Source of the DNA: Mycolicibacterium sediminis
Lineage (GTDB): Bacteria; Actinomycetota; Actinomycetes; Mycobacteriales; Mycobacteriaceae
NCBI RefSeq assembly: GCF_010731735.1
Contig: NZ_AP022588.1
Coordinates: 4,526,001 to 4,590,000, forward strand
Direction of reading: 5' to 3'
Length of the DNA stretch: 64,000 nt
Numbering within the stretch: the first letter of the stretch is position 1; every line of letters starts with the position of its first letter. Both the position numbers and the translations under genes were made by a program. This document shows, piece after piece, positions 60,255 through 64,000 of the stretch. A model generated the notes under the pieces. The model searched no databases. It was not told where the DNA came from and saw nothing but the letters and a program-made list of their open reading frames with translations.

Positions 60255-61361
60255 TCACGCATCGGGTTCGGTGAGCAGGGCGACGCGGCCGACGTTGGCG
60301 CTGGCCTCGACGTACTCGTGTGCCCGCGGGGCCTCGGTGAGGGGGAAGGTCCGGTCCACCACGCTGCGGAAGCCCGCGGCCGCCTCCTCCCAGAGGCGTT
60401 GTGCGGCGTCGAGATTGCCCGAGCGCACGCCGATGACCCGTTGGCCGAACGAGTAGAGCCGCTGCAAGTCGACCGGTACCGTCCTGCCCAGGAACGCGCC
60501 GGAGGACACCATGGCCCCGCCGGCGGCCAGCGCATCCATGCCGTGGGTCCACACCAGCGGGTCGCCAAGGTTGTCGACGACGATGTCGGCACCGTGGCCG
60601 TCGAACACGTCACGCACGTCGTCGGCGAAGCTCGTCGAGGAGGCCTGGAGCACGGCGTCGAAGCCGAGTTCCCGCAGCCGGGTGCGCTTGGCCTCGTCGC
60701 GCGAGGTGACGATGACCCGGGCCCCGAGATGTCGAGCCAGCAGTGCGGTGGTGGATCCGAGTGCCGAGGACGCTCCCTGCACGACGACCCGTTGTCCCGG
60801 TGCGAGTCCCGCGCGGGTGAACTGGTTCATCGCCACCACGCCGGCCAGCGCTAGCGCCACCGCGTCGGCCGGGGACATACCGTCGGGTACGGCCGAGACG
60901 TTGGTGGCGGGTACCGCGATGTAGTCGGCGTACGCGCCGGACAGGTGGGTGCCGATGATCCGGGCAGTGGGTGAGAGTTCGGCAAACCCCGAGGTCACCA
61001 TGGGACAGCTCGGGTCGGTGAGGACGGGGAACGTCGCGACCCGGTCGCCAATGGTGAATCCCGTCACGTCGTCGCCGACGGCCGCGACGACTCCGGTGTG
61101 CTCGGCTCCGAGCACGTGCGGGAAGGTGAACGTGGCGTAGGGGTGGCGGCCCGAGCGGGCGACGAGGTCGAGCAATCGGCCGACGCTCACGGCGGCGATG
61201 CGGATGAGGACTTCACCGGAACCCGGTCGGGGGGTGGGCACTTCGTCGACACGCAGTACGTCGGGGCCGCCGAACTCGTGGAACGCAACCGCACGCATCG
61301 TCGTGGGTACCGGTCCGACGGCCGGCCACTGAGTCGTTGCGGTGTTGGCGGGGCTCGTCAC
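60255..61361 (-). CDS. Zinc-less alcohol dehydrogenase / quinone oxidoreductase
   Basis: A 368-residue MDR protein from the GTG at 61359-61361, which overlaps the upstream hydrolase stop. The N-terminal part reads MRAVAFHEFGGPDVLRVDEV after a leader of about 20 residues, with HVLGAEHTGVVAAVG and the cofactor motif VVQGASSALGSTTALLARHLG. The zinc-binding GHE is changed to GAEH. It probably reduces or oxidises a pathway intermediate. Confidence 0.85.
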   Translation of the reverse strand: MTSPANTATTQWPAVGPVPTTMRAVAFHEFGGPDVLRVDEVPTPRPGSGEVLIRIAAVSVGRLLDLVARSGRHPYATFTFPHVLGAEHTGVVAAVGDDVTGFTIGDRVATFPVLTDPSCPMVTSGFAELSPTARIIGTHLSGAYADYIAVPATNVSAVPDGMSPADAVALALAGVVAMNQFTRAGLAPGQRVVVQGASSALGSTTALLARHLGARVIVTSRDEAKRTRLRELGFDAVLQASSTSFADDVRDVFDGHGADIVVDNLGDPLVWTHGMDALAAGGAMVSSGAFLGRTVPVDLQRLYSFGQRVIGVRSGNLDAAQRLWEEAAAGFRSVVDRTFPLTEAPRAHEYVEASANVGRVALLTEPDA

Positions 61362-62248
61362 TTGGCCACGACCTTGTTCGAGATGCGGCCGATGCCCTCG
61401 ATCTCGATCGTGACGACGTCGTCGGGGCGCAGGAAGTCCTTGCGCGGCATGCCGACTCCTGCGGGTGTGCCGGTGAGGATGACGTCCCCGGGCTCGAGGG
61501 TGAACACCCGGCTCGCAGAAGCGATCAAGCCGTACACGTCCACGACCATCTGCGAGGTGTTGGAGTCCTGCTTGACGATGCCGTTGACCTCGAGCCGGAT
61601 CTTGAGCGCTTGCGGGTCCGGCACCAGCCAGACCGGTACCAGTCCCGGGCCGAGCGGGCAGAAGCCGTCCTGGCTCTTGTGTCCCAGCCAGTCCCACTCG
61701 AAGGGAGGTGCCACCGCTCCGTTTCGGTGGAAGACCCCGCGGTCGGAGACGTCGTTGGCGACGAGGTAGCCGGCGATCACCTCGGCGGCGTCGGCGGCGT
61801 CTACGTTCGCGCACCGACGACCGATCACGACGCCCAGTTCGGCTTCCCAGTCCACCTGGGAGCGACCGTCGTCGAAGATGGCGACCTCCGCGGTGGGACC
61901 GACGACGGTGGTGGTGGGTGTCTTGAGGAAGAAGAAGGGCTCGACCGCCGGGTCTGGTCGATCGACTCCCATTTCATCGGCATGATCGTAGTAGTTCGCC
62001 CCGGCGCAGATCACCTTGTTGGGGTAGGTCAGTGGTGCCACCAGATCGGCGTCCGCGACCGGTGTCAGGCCATCGAGGTCAAGGGTGCGCAGCACGTCGG
62101 CCCAGCGATCCCAGTCCGCGAGGAGTTCCATCACGTCGAGACCCTCGAGGACTGGTGGCGCCGCGAGGACGTGGTCGTCGACGTGAATGCCGGTCGCGAT
62201 GCCGTCCGAGGTGCGGTACTGCGCCAGTGCCCAATTGCGGTTGGTCAT
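61358..62248 (-). CDS. FAH-family hydrolase/isomerase 2
   Basis: A 296-residue FAH-family protein from the ATG at 62246-62248: VICAGANYYDHADEMG, DWEAELGVVIGRRCANV and GDVILTGTPAGVGMPRKD, with a C-terminal IGRISNKVVAK. Distinct from the fumarylpyruvate hydrolase downstream. It resembles 2-hydroxyhepta-2,4-diene-1,7-dioate isomerase/hydratase types and so suits the product of the extradiol dioxygenase. Confidence 0.88.
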   Translation of the reverse strand: MTNRNWALAQYRTSDGIATGIHVDDHVLAAPPVLEGLDVMELLADWDRWADVLRTLDLDGLTPVADADLVAPLTYPNKVICAGANYYDHADEMGVDRPDPAVEPFFFLKTPTTTVVGPTAEVAIFDDGRSQVDWEAELGVVIGRRCANVDAADAAEVIAGYLVANDVSDRGVFHRNGAVAPPFEWDWLGHKSQDGFCPLGPGLVPVWLVPDPQALKIRLEVNGIVKQDSNTSQMVVDVYGLIASASRVFTLEPGDVILTGTPAGVGMPRKDFLRPDDVVTIEIEGIGRISNKVVAK

Positions 62249-62303
62249 AGTCGGTTCTCCTGATGTCGAGAGGATCGCTGAATGTGGTTGGAGCACTCGG
62301 GTT

Positions 62304-63047
62304 TCATCCGGCCAGCCACCCGCCGTCGACGGGTAGGACCGCGCCGTTGACGTAGGAGGAGTCCGGTGAGCACAGCCATACGACGGCCTTGCCGACCTCA
62401 TCGGGTTGGCCGTAGCGGCCTGCAGCCGTGCGGCCGACGACGGCGTCCATGATCTCGGTGGGCACCGAGGCGGTCATCGCAGTGGCGATGGGTCCGGGGG
62501 CGATGGCGTTGATGCGGACCCCGGTGGTGCCGTAGTCCAGGGCGGCGGTGCGGGTCAGTCCGACTACGCCGTGCTTGCTGGCGCTGTAGGCGGCCTGGGT
62601 GGCGGCGCCGGCCTGGGACCACACCGATGCCGTATTGACCACTGCGCCGGTGTTCTTCACGATGTGCGGCAGTTGGTACTTCATGCAGAAGAAGACGCCG
62701 GTGAGGTTGACGTCGATGACCCACCGCCACCGCTCGACGTCGAGGTCGGCCGTCGGCGCCGGGCTGAACACACCGGCGTTGTTGTGGGCGAAGTCCAGGC
62801 GACCGAAGCGATCGACGATCCGGGCGACTGTGGACTCGACCGATGGGGCGTCGGCCACGTCGGTGTGGACGTAGATGGCCGAGCCACCCGCGGCGTTGAT
62901 GCCGGCCGCGGTGCGCTCTCCGTCCTCGTCGAGGACGTCGCAGATCGCCACCGCAGCGCCTGCGCTCGCGAGCGCCATGGCCGATGCGGCGCCGATGCCG
63001 CGGGCGGCGCCGGTGACCATGGCCACCTTGCCGTCGAAGTCAGTCAC
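62304..63047 (-). CDS. SDR-family dehydrogenase (catabolic operon 1)
   Basis: A 247-residue classical SDR: TGAARGIG near residues 12-19, NNAG near 88-91, TASVWS and YSASK. Members of this branch include cyclohexanol, linalool and dihydrodiol dehydrogenases. It starts at a GTG at 63045-63047 and lies 18 bases after the next SDR. It may form the ring diol or ketone that feeds the operon. Confidence 0.9.
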   Translation of the reverse strand: MTDFDGKVAMVTGAARGIGAASAMALASAGAAVAICDVLDEDGERTAAGINAAGGSAIYVHTDVADAPSVESTVARIVDRFGRLDFAHNNAGVFSPAPTADLDVERWRWVIDVNLTGVFFCMKYQLPHIVKNTGAVVNTASVWSQAGAATQAAYSASKHGVVGLTRTAALDYGTTGVRINAIAPGPIATAMTASVPTEIMDAVVGRTAAGRYGQPDEVGKAVVWLCSPDSSYVNGAVLPVDGGWLAG

Positions 63048-63065
63048 GTTCGGTTTCCCCTCTCA

Positions 63066-63830
63066 TTATGCGGCGCTGTAGCCGCCGTCGATGCTCAGCG
63101 CGCTGCCGGTGACGAACGCCGATGCAGACGAACTGAGCCACAGGACGCCGTCGGCGATCTCGTCGACGGCAGCGATGCGGCCGATCGGATGTTTGGCGTA
63201 CATGTCGGCCATGAAGCCGGGGTTGGCGGCGGCTACCTCGTCGATCATGGCCGTCTGCACCACCCCGGGACAGATCGCGTTGATCCGAATCCCGCGTGTC
63301 GAATATTCGAGCGCCGCAGCCTTCGTCAATCCGATCACGCCGTGCTTGGAGGCGACGTAGGACGCCTGCAGCGGCAAGGCCACCTGCCCCAACGCTGATG
63401 CCGTGTTCACGATCGAGCCGCCGCCGCGGGCCAGCAGTGCGGGAATTTCGGCGCGCATGCACTGCCACACACCGGTCAAGTTGACGTCGATCACGCGTTG
63501 CCAGTCCCGGTCGGCCATGTCGGCGACGGCCTTGCCGGCCGCCTCGACGCCTGCGTTGTTGTAGGCGATGTCCAGCCCGCCGAAGGTGTCCACCGCGGCC
63601 CGCACCATCGCTCTGACCGAGTCCGCGTCGGTCACGTCGGTCGGTACGAAGATGGCCTTGGAACCGGGCGGCAGACCGTCGAGCGTCGCGCGTCCCGCGG
63701 CGTCGTCGCGATCGGCGATGACCACCGACACGCCCTGGGCGGCATAGGCATTGACGCAGGCGCGACCGATGCCGCCGGCACCGCCGGTGACCACCGCGAC
63801 CCTGCCCGCGAGTTCGGGATACTCAGGCAT
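63066..63830 (-). CDS. SDR-family dehydrogenase (catabolic operon 2)
   Basis: A 254-residue classical SDR from the ATG at 63828-63830: TGGAGGIG near residues 16-23, NNAG, NTASALG and YVASK, C-terminal SIDGGYSAA. It is a paralogue of the previous gene, suggesting two successive redox steps or two stereoisomers. Its start overlaps the end of the SnoaL-like gene. Confidence 0.9.
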   Translation of the reverse strand: MPEYPELAGRVAVVTGGAGGIGRACVNAYAAQGVSVVIADRDDAAGRATLDGLPPGSKAIFVPTDVTDADSVRAMVRAAVDTFGGLDIAYNNAGVEAAGKAVADMADRDWQRVIDVNLTGVWQCMRAEIPALLARGGGSIVNTASALGQVALPLQASYVASKHGVIGLTKAAALEYSTRGIRINAICPGVVQTAMIDEVAAANPGFMADMYAKHPIGRIAAVDEIADGVLWLSSSASAFVTGSALSIDGGYSAA

Positions 63831-64000
63831 AGACGGGAGCGAGGTCGAAGTAGACGCGGTAGCTGTCGAACTTGCCCGTGTGGTCGACGTGCCACAGGGT
63901 GGCCACGGGGATGGTGACCTCGCCACCGTCGTGACGACGGTAGGTGACGGTCAGCTCGACGACGGTGTCGGCGCCGAACGTCCACTCGGCGAGGATAGTG
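63823..64000 (-). CDS. SnoaL/NTF2-like protein (partial, N-terminus outside the window)
   Basis: The last 58 residues of a protein continuing beyond the right edge. The visible part, TVVELTVTYRRHDGGEVTIP then ATLWHVDHTGKFDSYRVYFD, is the C-terminal sheet of an NTF2-like domain. Its TGA (63823-63825) lies 2 bases before the region of the SDR start codon, overlapping it by 8 bases, so it belongs to the same operon. Confidence 0.7.
   Translation of the reverse strand, partial: TILAEWTFGADTVVELTVTYRRHDGGEVTIPVATLWHVDHTGKFDSYRVYFDLAPVYA

Noticed and set aside
1..64000. CRISPR arrays, insertion sequences or prophage
   Set aside because: No regularly spaced repeats, transposase, integrase or phage genes were seen on either strand.

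Overview
The window is high-GC actinobacterial DNA. An MspA-type porin, an MmpS-like protein, a cutinase, F420-type LLM and Ddn oxidoreductases, an LGFP-repeat lipoprotein and a mycothiol-type maleylpyruvate isomerase together point to a mycobacterium, most likely a fast-growing environmental one (Mycolicibacterium type). This assignment is inferred from gene content; I saw no rRNA, tRNA, CRISPR array or intact insertion sequence.

Layout. 1-2.1 kb: the end of an unknown gene, a proline-rich membrane protein and an AI-2E/PerM-type membrane protein. 2.1-10.6 kb: a sugar or polyol uptake locus. Two overlapping regulators (an IclR-type HTH fused to a sugar-binding domain, and an ordinary IclR protein) are divergent from a lipoprotein-ATPase-permease-permease ABC operon, followed by an SDR dehydrogenase and a hydrolase. 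10.7-16.4 kb: assorted enzymes (metallo-beta-lactamase fold, quinone oxidoreductase, SRPBCC-like, YceI). 14.9-18.1 kb: a redox-stress locus. A DUF417/RclC-like membrane protein and a disulfide flavoprotein are divergent from an ECF sigma/anti-sigma pair, and both directions carry the same two-part promoter motif. 18.2-25.2 kb: epoxide hydrolase, WYL regulator, aldo/keto reductase, SDR, LLM and GMC oxidoreductases. 25.4-33.0 kb: small secreted or lipid-anchored proteins, an MmpS-YceI-ABM operon, a decayed tetR, an intact TetR, a gene-poor stretch, an SDR-NIPSNAP operon divergent from a TetR across a clear palindrome, and a broken SnoaL gene.

33.2-41.3 kb: SnoaL-like protein, YdeP-type molybdopterin oxidoreductase, MFS exporter, quinone reductase, cutinase, a secreted proline-rich protein overlapping an MspA porin, and an isochorismatase-fold hydrolase. 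41.4-45.5 kb: a regulator island of three related LysR genes and a TetR; two of the LysR genes carry nearly the same 20-bp palindrome just upstream. 45.9-51.1 kb: hydrolase, second disulfide flavoprotein, and a large LuxR-type ATPase regulator broken by an 11-bp tandem duplication. 51.3-56.7 kb: a tightly coupled reductase run (old yellow enzyme, SDR, Ddn-like, LLM, NmrA-like), divergent from a MarR regulator. 56.7-64.0 kb: a catabolic operon on the minus strand with overlapping genes. It holds the three steps from gentisate to fumarate and pyruvate plus an extradiol dioxygenase, a second FAH-family hydrolase, a zinc-less alcohol dehydrogenase, two SDRs and a SnoaL-like protein cut by the window end.

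The observations most worth following are the IclR/sugar-binding fusion regulator, the sigma factor that appears to control a reactive-chlorine-type redox operon, the shared LysR operator, the 11-bp duplication that exactly accounts for the LuxR frame break, and the dual ring-cleavage operon.
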